Assembly: GCA_002293455.1 (NCBI GenBank) | Contig: DBDH01000021.1 | Span: 33,821-55,199 of the forward strand | Direction: 5' to 3' | DNA length: 21,379 bases | From: Treponema sp. UBA937 | GTDB taxonomy: Bacteria; Spirochaetota; Spirochaetia; Treponematales; Breznakiellaceae | Shown: positions 6,927 to 14,752 of the stretch, piece by piece | How positions within the stretch are numbered: position 1 is the first letter of the stretch | Layout of the letters: each line of letters begins with the position of its first letter | The notes under the pieces: model-generated | What the model was told of the DNA's origin: nothing | Database searches by the model: none | Seen by the model: the letters and a program-made list of their open reading frames with translations, nothing else | Position numbers and translations under genes: made by a program

Positions 6927-7724
6927 TTACAACGAAAGCGTAAACTCTTCTGTTTTTGCGGCACAAAGCATCCACCAAATGTCTTTATAATTGATATTGC
7001 AAACCGCGGCAACGTAAGCGGGAAAATCGCCTTCAATTTTGGAAGACTGTTCTTTTAAATCTTCTTTTATTACATTAGTTGTTTCCGGAAAAAACAAGCA
7101 TGATAATTCATTGCCGGAATATATTCCGGCAGAAACAGATGATGATTCGTCAGGAAAAAAGAGAAGGATGTATTCATATTTTTCCGAACCGTATTCTACA
7201 GGAACGGAAAATTCCGGTTCCGCGGAAAGCGCAACGCCGGTCTGTTCATCATTTAATTTCAAATCAATGTTATTGGTTATGTAATTTCCGTTCTGTCCCT
7301 GAATTGACTCGGTCAGTTTACTTGCGGGATCAAGTTCTTTGTTTCTTTCAAGCTCAATGGAAATTGCGTATTGCTGATCTTTTTTTACAAAAGGACACAC
7401 AAGTTGCTTTGTCACTTTTAATTCATCCAATCTCGGACCAAGAACCGCCGCGAAAACATCGGACCATTGTGCGGGATTATATTCTCCTTCATATATATTA
7501 ATAAACAGTGTCGTTACGTCTTCGGGAATATTATCAAAAGTGAAGCGAATTCCTTCGGGAATATTTTCTATTTGCAGTCCAAGATTGTCATTGCTGAAAT
7601 TTACCTCGGCATTATCAATTTCCGCCGGAGGCTGTGCCGGAGCTTCGCTTGCACAGCTTATCAGCATGATGGCAAGAATCATGGAAATACATATCTTCAT
7701 TAGAATCCCAATTTTATTTAACAT
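6927..7724 (-). CDS. Putative lipoprotein, function unknown
   Basis: I do not recognise this 265-residue protein. Its N-terminus is a lipoprotein signal peptide with lipobox L-I-S-C (Cys24), followed by a low-complexity Ala/Pro/Glu linker (SEAPAQPPAEIDN) and a domain rich in predicted beta strands with many Asn, Asp and Glu. AGGAG about ten bases before the ATG at 7724 supports this start; an internal ATG at 7700 is an alternative and also gives a signal peptide. The gene is divergent from the DtxR-like regulator, which could control it, and is followed 24 bases later by the HAD phosphatase gene. Confidence 0.82.
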   Translation of the reverse strand: MLNKIGILMKICISMILAIMLISCASEAPAQPPAEIDNAEVNFSNDNLGLQIENIPEGIRFTFDNIPEDVTTLFINIYEGEYNPAQWSDVFAAVLGPRLDELKVTKQLVCPFVKKDQQYAISIELERNKELDPASKLTESIQGQNGNYITNNIDLKLNDEQTGVALSAEPEFSVPVEYGSEKYEYILLFFPDESSSVSAGIYSGNELSCLFFPETTNVIKEDLKEQSSKIEGDFPAYVAAVCNINYKDIWWMLCAAKTEEFTLSL

Positions 7725-7828
7725 ACTGTCTTAACTCCTAATCCTTTCCATTGTCGGAAATATCAATTCTGAACTTAAACAAAATGTGAAACGAAGAACC
7801 GCACAGCTTTATCCAAAGAAGAGCTTTG

Positions 7829-7857
7829 TTGACAATACGGCAATATTAGGACAGAAT
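7829..7857 (+). promoter_or_regulatory. Candidate promoter of the DtxR-like regulator gene
   Basis: A perfect -35 hexamer TTGACA (7829-7834) and CAGAAT (7852-7857; 4/6 match to TATAAT) are separated by exactly 17 bases. The -10 ends only five bases before the ATG at 7863, so transcription would begin at about the start codon. A direct repeat AGCTTT (7805-7810 and 7822-7827) just upstream of the -35 could be an operator; this is speculative. Confidence 0.5.
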
Positions 7858-7862
7858 AAAGC

Positions 7863-8234
7863 ATGACCCAATCTTTAGAGGATTATTTGGAGATGGTAAG
7901 TTTTCTCGCCGATGAAGGAGATGTCCGGATAACCGATATTGCCGTCAGGCTGGGTGTTTCAAAACCTTCTGTGTTGACTGCCCTTAAAACGCTTGAGGAA
8001 CAGGGACTTCTGGAACATGAACGGTATAAAGGCGTTACGCTTACCAAACAGGGAAAAATCCGCGCGCGGGAAATCAGGGAGCGTCACGATTTTTTGACAT
8101 CTTTTTTACGGGATATTCTTGGCGTAAGTTCGGCGATGGCGGAACAGGATGCCTGTAAATTGGAACATATTCTTTCGGAAGAAACTATTGATAAAATGAA
8201 AATCCTCGCATCATCAATAACGAAAAAGCATTAA
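7863..8234 (+). CDS. DtxR/MntR-family metal-dependent transcriptional regulator
   Basis: This 123-residue DNA-binding protein would repress metal-uptake genes when bound to Mn2+ or Fe2+. A winged helix-turn-helix spans about 3-62 (DIAVRLGVSKPSVLTALKTLEEQGLL, then wing YKGVTLTKQGK). The dimerisation/metal-binding region follows. Predicted ligands are D7 and E10 (SLEDYLE), H75 (RERHDF), and C98, E101 and H102 in DACKLEH. D7/E10 resemble MntR, whereas C98 matches the cysteine of DtxR (ACRWEH), so the metal preference is unclear. The protein ends shortly after the second domain, with no SH3-like domain, and is slightly short even for MntR. There is no good ribosome binding site at normal spacing, and its promoter overlaps the start region, so a leaderless mRNA is possible. 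An RNA methyltransferase gene follows after seven bases. Confidence 0.93.
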   Translation: MTQSLEDYLEMVSFLADEGDVRITDIAVRLGVSKPSVLTALKTLEEQGLLEHERYKGVTLTKQGKIRAREIRERHDFLTSFLRDILGVSSAMAEQDACKLEHILSEETIDKMKILASSITKKH

Positions 8235-8241
8235 TCTGACT

Positions 8242-9021
8242 ATGGGCTTCAGCGAATTCGACGCGTATTACGGAAATATTTACGGCTCCAGATGGAAGAG
8301 CCTGAAAGAAGCTCTCCTGGAATCATCCACGCCGATACCCTACCACGACGGACTTATAAAACCCTACATGATGGATGAAGCTTCCGTTATCGCGGCCAAA
8401 ACTCTCAGGCTTCCCGATTCGGGAATTATACTGGACGCGTGTGCCGCCCCCGGAGGAAAATCTTTGGTCATCGCGTCCCGCGTGAATAATGAAACGGTTC
8501 TTTTGTCCAATGAATTTTCTGGCGAACGAAGAAGGCGCCTTGTAAATGTTCTAGATGAATATCTGCCGGCGGATAAAAGAAAACAAATTCAGATTTCCGG
8601 ATTTGACGCGGCGGCACAGGGAGGCAGAAAATCCGAACATGAACGATTTTCCGCCGTCATGCTCGACGTTCCCTGCTCAAGCGAACGCCACGTGATAAAA
8701 AATGAAAAAGCACTTTCCGAATGGACAGAAGCCCGCCCGAAGTTTTTATCAAAACGGCAGTGGGCTTTGTTATCTTCGGCTTTTCTCCTTTTAAAACCCG
8801 GAGCGTCTTTGGTGTATTGTACCTGCAGTATTTCTCCGTTGGAAAATGACCGCACCGCGGAACGCCTCATAAAAAAATATAAAGATGCTGTCCGCGTAGA
8901 CAAACCGGATTTTACTTTGGGCGAAGAAACTCAATTCGGAAGAATGATTCTTCCTGATCAGGATAAAAATCTTGGACCGATGTATGTTGCCCGTTTTAAA
9001 AAACTAGAAACACAGTCATAA
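8242..9021 (+). CDS. NSUN/RsmB-RsmF-type RNA (cytosine-5-)-methyltransferase
   Basis: This 259-residue protein is the catalytic domain of the NOL1/NOP2/Sun family, which methylates cytosine-5 in rRNA or tRNA using S-adenosylmethionine. The SAM-binding motif is DACAAPGGKS (64-73 or so). The two family cysteines are C145 in DVPCSSERH and the catalytic C195 in YCTCSISPLEND. It lacks the NusB-like N-terminal domain of RsmB and the C-terminal RNA-binding extension of RsmF, so it is a minimal form resembling mitochondrial NSUN4. The target base is not deducible. There is no Shine-Dalgarno sequence before the ATG, and translation is probably coupled to the regulator gene seven bases upstream. It converges on the btuD-like gene with a ten-base gap. 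Confidence 0.92.
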   Translation: MGFSEFDAYYGNIYGSRWKSLKEALLESSTPIPYHDGLIKPYMMDEASVIAAKTLRLPDSGIILDACAAPGGKSLVIASRVNNETVLLSNEFSGERRRRLVNVLDEYLPADKRKQIQISGFDAAAQGGRKSEHERFSAVMLDVPCSSERHVIKNEKALSEWTEARPKFLSKRQWALLSSAFLLLKPGASLVYCTCSISPLENDRTAERLIKKYKDAVRVDKPDFTLGEETQFGRMILPDQDKNLGPMYVARFKKLETQS

Positions 9022-9031
9022 AAAAGCGGTA

Positions 9032-9823
9032 CTATTTTCTTAAAGGATAAAATATTTCAGGGATGTTTTCATTCCACCGATGCGTTCCCACCGGCACGGA
9101 AAACCCAAAGGCCCTTTCCAAAAGTTCCTTTGTAAAAACCTCTCCGGCGCTTCCCAGCGCGATGATTGTCCCTTCCGCGATAAGAGCGATTCTGTCGGCA
9201 TACATTGCGGCCAGATTCAAATCATGCAGGCTCACCATCGCCGCAATTCCCTGGTCAACCGATTTCCGTATTAAATCCATTACAGCGAGTTGATGCTTTA
9301 CATCCAAATACGAAACCGGTTCGTCCAATAAAAAAAGCGGCGCCTGCTGAACAATCGCTCTTGCAATCAAAACGCGCTGATATTCTCCTCCCGACAATTC
9401 CGATACCAGTCGGTCCTTGAACAAATCCAATCCCGCGTCATGCATCACCTGCTCCGCAATGCACTCATTATGCTTTGTTACAATTCCAAACCATCCGTGA
9501 TGCGGAAATCTTCCCTGCAAAATAAATTCTTTTACGGTAAAGGGCCAGACAATTCCCTGCGCTTGAAATATCACGGCAAGATTTTTTGCCTTCTCATTTT
9601 TTCCAAACGATGAAATTTCTTTTCCTCTTAAAAAAATATTTCCTTTCAATCGAGGAAGAAATGACGCGGCTGTTTTTATTAACGTGGTTTTGCCCGAACC
9701 GTTTGGCCCGACCAAAGCAAGCAGTTCTCCGGAACGGACATCGATGTTGATATTTTTTAAGATAACCCGCTTCTTGATTCCGGCATCCAGATTTTCTATC
9801 TTTAAGATTGATTCAGCATTCAT
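9032..9823 (-). CDS. btuD: ABC transporter ATP-binding protein, cobalamin/Fe3+-siderophore type (BtuD/FecE-like)
   Basis: This 263-residue protein is the ATPase of a class II importer. It contains Walker A GPNGSGKT (39-46), signature LSGGEYQR (143-150), Walker B PLFLLDE (162-168) and the H-loop His200 in SLHDLN. The start at 9823 is chosen because its ATG overlaps the TGA of the permease gene (ATGA). The frame stays open upstream to 10219, but that extension lies inside the permease gene and encodes low-complexity sequence. It is the last gene of a long minus-strand operon. The symbol follows from the BtuF-like binding protein two genes upstream; haem or a ferric siderophore remains possible. 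Confidence 0.9.
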   Translation of the reverse strand: MNAESILKIENLDAGIKKRVILKNINIDVRSGELLALVGPNGSGKTTLIKTAASFLPRLKGNIFLRGKEISSFGKNEKAKNLAVIFQAQGIVWPFTVKEFILQGRFPHHGWFGIVTKHNECIAEQVMHDAGLDLFKDRLVSELSGGEYQRVLIARAIVQQAPLFLLDEPVSYLDVKHQLAVMDLIRKSVDQGIAAMVSLHDLNLAAMYADRIALIAEGTIIALGSAGEVFTKELLERAFGFSVPVGTHRWNENIPEIFYPLRK

Positions 9824-10848
9824 GTAAATGTTCCCAGACTTCTTCCTCGGCGGATCATCAAATACAAAAAGAAAGGGAGTCCCACTAAAGAACTGATAAT
9901 ACCGATGGGGATTTCCATGGGAGCGATAACGGTCCGCGCGATAATATCGGCCCACAACACAAGATTCGCTCCCATCAAAGCCGACGCGGGCAGCAGTTTC
10001 GCGTGAGCCGGACCTGTCATCATCCTGACTGAATGGGGAGCGATCAATCCCACAAACCCGATGATGCCGACCGCGGCTACCGAAGCCGCCGCCGCCAATG
10101 AAGCCCCGACCGCAATAATGATTCTTGTTTTTTTTACATCCACGCCAAGACTTTCCGCCGTATCTTCTCCCTGCAAAAGCAAGTCCAAAGGCCGAATGCA
10201 CAAACATATTATTAACCACGAAACAATCGATATGGGAAGAATGCCGGAGACCGTCTGCCGGCTCGCGCTGCTCAGGCTTCCAAGCAGCCAGAAATACACT
10301 CTGTGCAAATCCTGATCATGAAGAACCAGAATAAGGGAAAGCAACGCCGAGAAAAAAGAAGACATCGCGGTTCCCGCAAGAAGAAGCACGGTTACAGGCG
10401 GCGGGTTTCCTGAAGCTCTGGAAATTAAAAAAACAAAAAAGACCGCCAATAGCGCTCCCGCAAACGACGCCAAAGAAAGAACGGAAACAACAGACACAAA
10501 TGAAAATCCTCCGACAATAGCCAGAGCCGCTCCCAAAGACGCGCCGGAAGAAACACCGATCACGTAAGGATCGGCCAAAGAATTTCTAAAGAATCCCTGA
10601 AAGGCCGCGCCGGACAAAGCCAGGGAAGTTCCAACTATAAGAGCCAGGATTATTCTGGGAAGACGAATCTCAAAAATGATGAGCCGCTGTGTTTGATAAT
10701 CCCCCGCGGCATTGAATACGACTGCGAAAAAATCGGAAGGACTGATGCGGACAGATCCAAAAAACAAAGCGGAACATATTCCAAGAAAAAGCATGAGTAC
10801 GAGAATCGCCATCAACAAAAAATATTTCCACGCCGCAAATTTCTTCAT
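9820..10848 (-). CDS. btuC: ABC transporter permease, FecCD/BtuC family
   Basis: This 342-residue integral membrane protein forms the channel of the importer. It has about ten hydrophobic segments, starting with residues of about 10-32. The family block RLPRIILALIVGTSLALSGAAFQGFFRNSLADPYVIGVSSGASLGAALA (about 62-111) and GIIGFVGLIAPHSVRMMTGPAH are diagnostic of FecCD permeases; the latter is the coupling region that contacts the ATPase. The ATG overlaps the stop of the binding-protein gene by ATGA at 10845-10848, and its own stop overlaps the ATPase start in the same way, which is typical of subunits made in fixed ratio. Confidence 0.95.
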   Translation of the reverse strand: MKKFAAWKYFLLMAILVLMLFLGICSALFFGSVRISPSDFFAVVFNAAGDYQTQRLIIFEIRLPRIILALIVGTSLALSGAAFQGFFRNSLADPYVIGVSSGASLGAALAIVGGFSFVSVVSVLSLASFAGALLAVFFVFLISRASGNPPPVTVLLLAGTAMSSFFSALLSLILVLHDQDLHRVYFWLLGSLSSASRQTVSGILPISIVSWLIICLCIRPLDLLLQGEDTAESLGVDVKKTRIIIAVGASLAAAASVAAVGIIGFVGLIAPHSVRMMTGPAHAKLLPASALMGANLVLWADIIARTVIAPMEIPIGIISSLVGLPFFLYLMIRRGRSLGTFT

Positions 10849-11729
10849 CTCTGATCTGCGTCTCCGTAAAATAATTCGGCCATCTCTAAAACCGCGTCCG
10901 CCAGACGGGGACCAGGTCTCATGATCATATCATCATTGATGCTTCCGATACGGTTATTGCGGACCGCGTCGATCCCTGACCAAAGCGGCCTCTTCGACAC
11001 TTGATCAATTCCATGAGAACTGCCGCTCATAATCCATTCTGGATTCCTGAGAATAACTTGTTCAACGTTCACTTCCGGCCAGCTTGATCTTACGTCATCA
11101 AAAATATTTTTTCCGCCGGCTAAATTAATCGCTTCGCTTATAAAGGTGCCGGAGCCCGATGTCATTAAAGGATTATCCCATATCTCCCAAAAAACTGAAA
11201 CTCTTTTTTTATCAGCGGATAATGTTTTTGCGTCATCCAATTTTTTTTGCATTTGCGCTATCGTTTCAGACGCTCCGTCTTCACAATCGGTTAAAACCCC
11301 AATCGTTTGTATGCATGAAAATATATCTTCCATATTTCGTGGTTCACACGCGAACGATGTGATTCCGGTTTGATCAAGAAGCGAAACAATTCTATAATGC
11401 ATGTCTCCCGAAACAAAAACTATATCCGGTTTTAATGAAATAATTTTTTCAACGCTGATGGACACTCCGGAAAAGCCTCCGACCTTTTCCACAGAGATTG
11501 TTTCTTCCGGGTAATCACAAAATTCCGTAATGCCTACGGTTCTGTCTCCCGCTCCTATTGCAAATAAAATTTCTGTAATTCCCGGAACAAGACTTATCAC
11601 TCTCCTTGCGGGATGAGACAAGACAAGGCCTCTTCCCAAAACATCATTTACTTTTATAAAAGAATCCGCCCAGGAAAATGTGACTATAAAAAAAAATAAA
11701 AGATAAAAAGATAAAACAACTTTCTTCAT
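10845..11729 (-). CDS. btuF: ABC transporter periplasmic substrate-binding protein, BtuF-like
   Basis: This 294-residue exported protein would capture cobalamin or a related ligand in the periplasm and deliver it to the BtuC/BtuD-type importer encoded just downstream. Residues 1-21 form a signal peptide (MKKVV, hydrophobic core, likely cleavage after SWA). There is no lipobox, so it should be soluble. The next region, RRVISLVPGITEILFAIGAGDRTVGITEFCDYPEE, is the hallmark start of BtuF-type class III binding proteins. The protein has two lobes, with LKPDIVFVS in the first and WSGIDAVRNNRIGSINDD near the C-terminus. The start at 11729 lies two bases after the truA stop and gives a proper signal peptide; the frame is open to 11759, but that part overlaps truA. 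The ligand is inferred from family resemblance only. Confidence 0.9.
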   Translation of the reverse strand: MKKVVLSFYLLFFFIVTFSWADSFIKVNDVLGRGLVLSHPARRVISLVPGITEILFAIGAGDRTVGITEFCDYPEETISVEKVGGFSGVSISVEKIISLKPDIVFVSGDMHYRIVSLLDQTGITSFACEPRNMEDIFSCIQTIGVLTDCEDGASETIAQMQKKLDDAKTLSADKKRVSVFWEIWDNPLMTSGSGTFISEAINLAGGKNIFDDVRSSWPEVNVEQVILRNPEWIMSGSSHGIDQVSKRPLWSGIDAVRNNRIGSINDDMIMRPGPRLADAVLEMAELFYGDADQR

Positions 11730-11731
11730 TA

Positions 11732-12496
11732 TTATTTCCGGTAATAATCTACGTTCCAAAGAAAAAGCCCTTGAGGCGGAGATGTAGGACCGGCGAGACT
11801 TCTATCTCCTGCTTCAATTATTTTTTTTACCTCGGCCGGATGTATTTTTTTTTCTTCAAAAAACAAAAAACTGCCGACAATCGAGCGGACCATCTTCCAC
11901 AAAAAAGCATTCGCGGTAATTTCAAAAACCAATGTATCTCCCTGATAAAAAAAAACAGATTGATAAATAAAACGCATCCGTGATTTACTTTGATCTCCCG
12001 CGCCGGCAAAAACGGAACAGTCCATCTCGCCGCGGAGCAGCCGGGTATATTCGTTTAACAATCCTACATCGGGCTGCCGCCAAAGCTGCAAAGCATAACG
12101 GAGTTCATGCGCAAGGCCGTGTCTTCCGCAAATAATAAAATAACGGTAGGTTCTCATCTTCGCGTCAAAGCGCGCGTGGAAATCCGGCGAAACCGCTTCG
12201 GCTTCAAGAACGCGGACATCTCTTGGAAGGTACGCGTTGAGAGCGGGAACAAAACGTTCGGGCTTCATATTTTTTATGTCTGAATAAAAGTTCGCGGCTT
12301 GCGCGGCGGCATGAACACCCGCGTCGGTTCTTCCCGACCCTGTAATCCGCACAGGCCTTTTATGAATTTTTTCCAGGGCCGATTCAATTTCTTCCTGAAC
12401 ACTGCGGTCTTTAGACTGTCTTTGCCAGCCGGAAAATCCGGTCCCATCGTATGATATTACAAGTTTAATATTCTGATAAAAACTTTGTTCAGTCAT
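11732..12496 (-). CDS. truA: tRNA pseudouridine(38-40) synthase TruA
   Basis: TruA converts uridines 38-40 of the tRNA anticodon arm to pseudouridine. The 254-residue product has the family start NIKLVISYDGTGFSGWQRQ and the catalytic motif GSGRTDAGVHA with Asp58 as nucleophile. Further conserved blocks are ALNAYLPRDVRV, FHARFDAKMRTYRY, and FEITANAFLWKMVRSIVG near the C-terminus. Length is normal for the family. The start overlaps the end of the preceding DUF2225 gene by eight bases, and the binding-protein gene of an ABC importer begins two bases after its stop. Confidence 0.96.
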   Translation of the reverse strand: MTEQSFYQNIKLVISYDGTGFSGWQRQSKDRSVQEEIESALEKIHKRPVRITGSGRTDAGVHAAAQAANFYSDIKNMKPERFVPALNAYLPRDVRVLEAEAVSPDFHARFDAKMRTYRYFIICGRHGLAHELRYALQLWRQPDVGLLNEYTRLLRGEMDCSVFAGAGDQSKSRMRFIYQSVFFYQGDTLVFEITANAFLWKMVRSIVGSFLFFEEKKIHPAEVKKIIEAGDRSLAGPTSPPQGLFLWNVDYYRK

Positions 12497-13349
12497 CGGT
12501 TTCGTTCAATTCTTTGTTGATAGTATCATAGAGATTCCGGGCATGTTCCAGGAGCGGACCGGGTTTGTTTTTGGAAGATTTTCCGAGTCCAAAAATTTTC
12601 GCGATAGTCCTCTTTGCTTCCGACAAAAGCTGAACGCGTTTTTCTGAATCGGAGCGCGAACCGTACTTTAGTTGAAGCAGCGCGGAAAGATACAAGGCTC
12701 CTTCATAAGCATAATTTTTATCAGTATCGGGGCCGAAATTTTTTATTCCTGAAAGAGATTCTTTCCCTGATTGTTCTTTAAAAATTCCTTCACGATAGAA
12801 AAAGAGCGCTTTCTTTTTGAAGAGAATGGCGAGCCAATCATAATTATTGCCGGGATATTTTTCATGCAGTTTATCAAAGAGCCAGCCCGTTCTTAACGAA
12901 GCGATTCCTTGTTTAATGGTCGGAGAAAAATCGGCGGGAAAATATTCATAACAGCGGATCACAAGATACTGCGAAACAGCCCCCTCCAGCAAATCCCGCG
13001 GCCGGGTAAAATCAACCCAGGGAAGAATTTTCTCCGCTTCTTTCACACGGTCTTCTTTTTCTTCCAGAATTTTTTCTTTCATCTTTTCAGGAATATTGAA
13101 AAAATCTTTATCAATCGCGGCGAACCAACATTCAGGACACACTGTTGCCGTATAAATCAAAGGATACACATCACCATATTTTGCGGAAGGCTCATACAGC
13201 CGGTGCAGCTCATCGGTAAGATCACCGGCAATGAGCCGTCCTCCGCCGGACAATAATTCCTCACGATGAAAACTGCTCTCGCAAATAGGACACTGCAATT
13301 CTTCCTTTGACAAAAAAGAAACTTTTAATTCCCGGTCATCAAAATTCAT
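12489..13349 (-). CDS. DUF2225 family protein, probable zinc-ribbon plus helical repeat
   Basis: The function of this 286-residue protein is unknown; I place it in DUF2225 from its pattern. The N-terminus carries two cysteine pairs, C20-P-I-C23 and C71-P-E-C74, a likely zinc site split by about 47 residues. The remaining two thirds is helical and charged, with repeat-like Trp/Tyr-rich helices suggestive of TPR-type packing. The ATG at 13349 is preferred because GGAG lies seven bases upstream; an in-frame TTG at 13361 lacks one. It starts 12 bases after acpS and overlaps truA by eight bases. No signal peptide or membrane segment is seen, so it should be cytoplasmic. Confidence 0.85.
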   Translation of the reverse strand: MNFDDRELKVSFLSKEELQCPICESSFHREELLSGGGRLIAGDLTDELHRLYEPSAKYGDVYPLIYTATVCPECWFAAIDKDFFNIPEKMKEKILEEKEDRVKEAEKILPWVDFTRPRDLLEGAVSQYLVIRCYEYFPADFSPTIKQGIASLRTGWLFDKLHEKYPGNNYDWLAILFKKKALFFYREGIFKEQSGKESLSGIKNFGPDTDKNYAYEGALYLSALLQLKYGSRSDSEKRVQLLSEAKRTIAKIFGLGKSSKNKPGPLLEHARNLYDTINKELNETDD

Positions 13350-13361
13350 CGGCGGCTCCAA

Positions 13362-13736
13362 CTATATCGACTCAAGAACAATCATGGCGACAGCATTATC
13401 CGTTTCATGGGTTAATGATACATGGATTTTCGCGGCCCCGCTTTTTTCCAAAGCCAGCCGCGCGCTTTCAAAAAGAACGATGACGGGCTGTCCGTTATGT
13501 TTATTCTCTACCATTATGTCCTTGAGCACAATACCTTTCAATCCGGTTCCCAAAGCTTTCCCGAATGCTTCCTTTGCGGCAAAGCGCGCCGCCAAAGAAA
13601 GACAAGCGCCGCTTTTTCTGGATAAAGCTGTCCGCAATTCCGCCGGATGAAAAAATCTTTCCAAAAGCTTTTGATTATCCATCCAATGTTCAAAACGTTT
13701 TACATGAACAACATCAACGCCAATTCCTACAATCAT
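13362..13736 (-). CDS. acpS: Holo-[acyl-carrier-protein] synthase AcpS
   Basis: AcpS transfers 4'-phosphopantetheine from CoA to the serine of acyl carrier protein, activating it for fatty acid synthesis. The 124-residue product has the signature MIVGIGVDVVHVKRFE with metal ligand Asp8, RFAAKEAFGKALGTG with Glu56, and the C-terminal VSLTHETDNAVAMIVLE strand. Size and motifs match the short AcpS-type enzymes. Its ATG shares one base with the TAA of the preceding cdaR gene (TAATG). Confidence 0.96.
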   Translation of the reverse strand: MIVGIGVDVVHVKRFEHWMDNQKLLERFFHPAELRTALSRKSGACLSLAARFAAKEAFGKALGTGLKGIVLKDIMVENKHNGQPVIVLFESARLALEKSGAAKIHVSLTHETDNAVAMIVLESI

Positions 13737-14752
13737 TAAGCCGCGCCTCCGTTTCCGGAATCATCGGAAGTAATTTCGCCAGGATTTGATTCATCCGAAA
13801 TGGATTCATCAAGATTAGCTTCAATGCTTACGCTTACCGACATCGGTTCATGGCGGATAAGAGAAAACTGAGGCGGCACCGTAACGGTTACCGGAATCTC
13901 AACGGTTCCGGTACTTTCTATGTTGGAACAATCCAGACTCAAAACCGTTCCCCAAAGAATATAGTCCGCCAAAGCGTTTTGGCTTCCTTCAACCCGGACC
14001 GATCCCCGGTCAATATTTAAACTCGCGGTAAAACGGTTATTAAGGCCGCTTATCGTTATAGGAAGATTATCAAAATTCCTTGTCATGATTAATTCCTGAA
14101 TGCGGCCTTGCACTTCCACAATTCCCGATCCTTTAAAACTCATCAACGGAGCCGGACTCATGACGCGGGAAGTTGTCACAAAGTTTGATCTTCTTCCGGC
14201 TAGTTCGATAGATTCAGTGGAAAGACTGTCCACCGATTCAATGACCGACTGCGGACCTTCAATTTCAACCTGATTCGGCGCGAGGGAATACGATATCATT
14301 TCATATCCGTTGTCCAGGCTGCCCCGGAAATTGGGCGTTACAGGAACAGACTTGGAGACCTTGTAATCCAGATTAATTTCAATTTCGGCAGGGTTCACCC
14401 GTATTTCCAAAGGGTCCACGTTTGCGGCGCTTCCGGTCTTTCGGACCAAAACAGGAACGGTATAGGTCCCCGGAATATCAATGTTTAAAAGATCAACATA
14501 GATTTCAATATCATCTCTGTCAACAGTATTGATGGTTCTTTCATCGCTTCTTAACGTAACCCGGGCAGATTGATCATACGATTTTGAAGGAATCAAGTCG
14601 CCGCTGCTTTCAATATTCAACGGAGCGGAAAACGATTCTTCTACCAAAGTGCTGAGCTGATGAAACACAAACAAAACAATCGCCAGAACCACAGAGAGAA
14701 CTTTAGCCGGCCAGTTTTCTACAATTTTCTCAAAGATCTTTCGCGCGTCCAA
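13736..14752 (-). CDS. cdaR: YbbR-domain membrane protein, CdaA regulator (CdaR)
   Basis: CdaR-type proteins are membrane-anchored and modulate the diadenylate cyclase CdaA encoded just upstream. One membrane helix near the N-terminus (NWPAKVLSVVLAIVLFVFHQL) is followed by an extracytoplasmic region of about 300 residues with several YbbR repeats, seen as recurring P-V-x-V...G motifs (SKSVPVTPNFRGSLDNGYE, PNQVEIEGPQSVIESVDSLSTESIEL). The acidic tail is rich in Asp, Ser and Gly. The start is uncertain. TTG at 14752 has AGGA eight bases upstream and gives the usual short cytoplasmic N-terminus, so I prefer it. ATG at 14773 abuts its purine run, and GTG at 14800 is also in frame. All options overlap the end of cdaA. 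Confidence 0.88.
   Translation of the reverse strand: MDARKIFEKIVENWPAKVLSVVLAIVLFVFHQLSTLVEESFSAPLNIESSGDLIPSKSYDQSARVTLRSDERTINTVDRDDIEIYVDLLNIDIPGTYTVPVLVRKTGSAANVDPLEIRVNPAEIEINLDYKVSKSVPVTPNFRGSLDNGYEMISYSLAPNQVEIEGPQSVIESVDSLSTESIELAGRRSNFVTTSRVMSPAPLMSFKGSGIVEVQGRIQELIMTRNFDNLPITISGLNNRFTASLNIDRGSVRVEGSQNALADYILWGTVLSLDCSNIESTGTVEIPVTVTVPPQFSLIRHEPMSVSVSIEANLDESISDESNPGEITSDDSGNGGAA

Noticed and set aside
9824..10219. N-terminal extension of the btuD-like frame
   Set aside because: This part lies inside the permease gene, encodes low-complexity Gly/Arg sequence, and the ATGA overlap at 9820-9823 gives a proper start.
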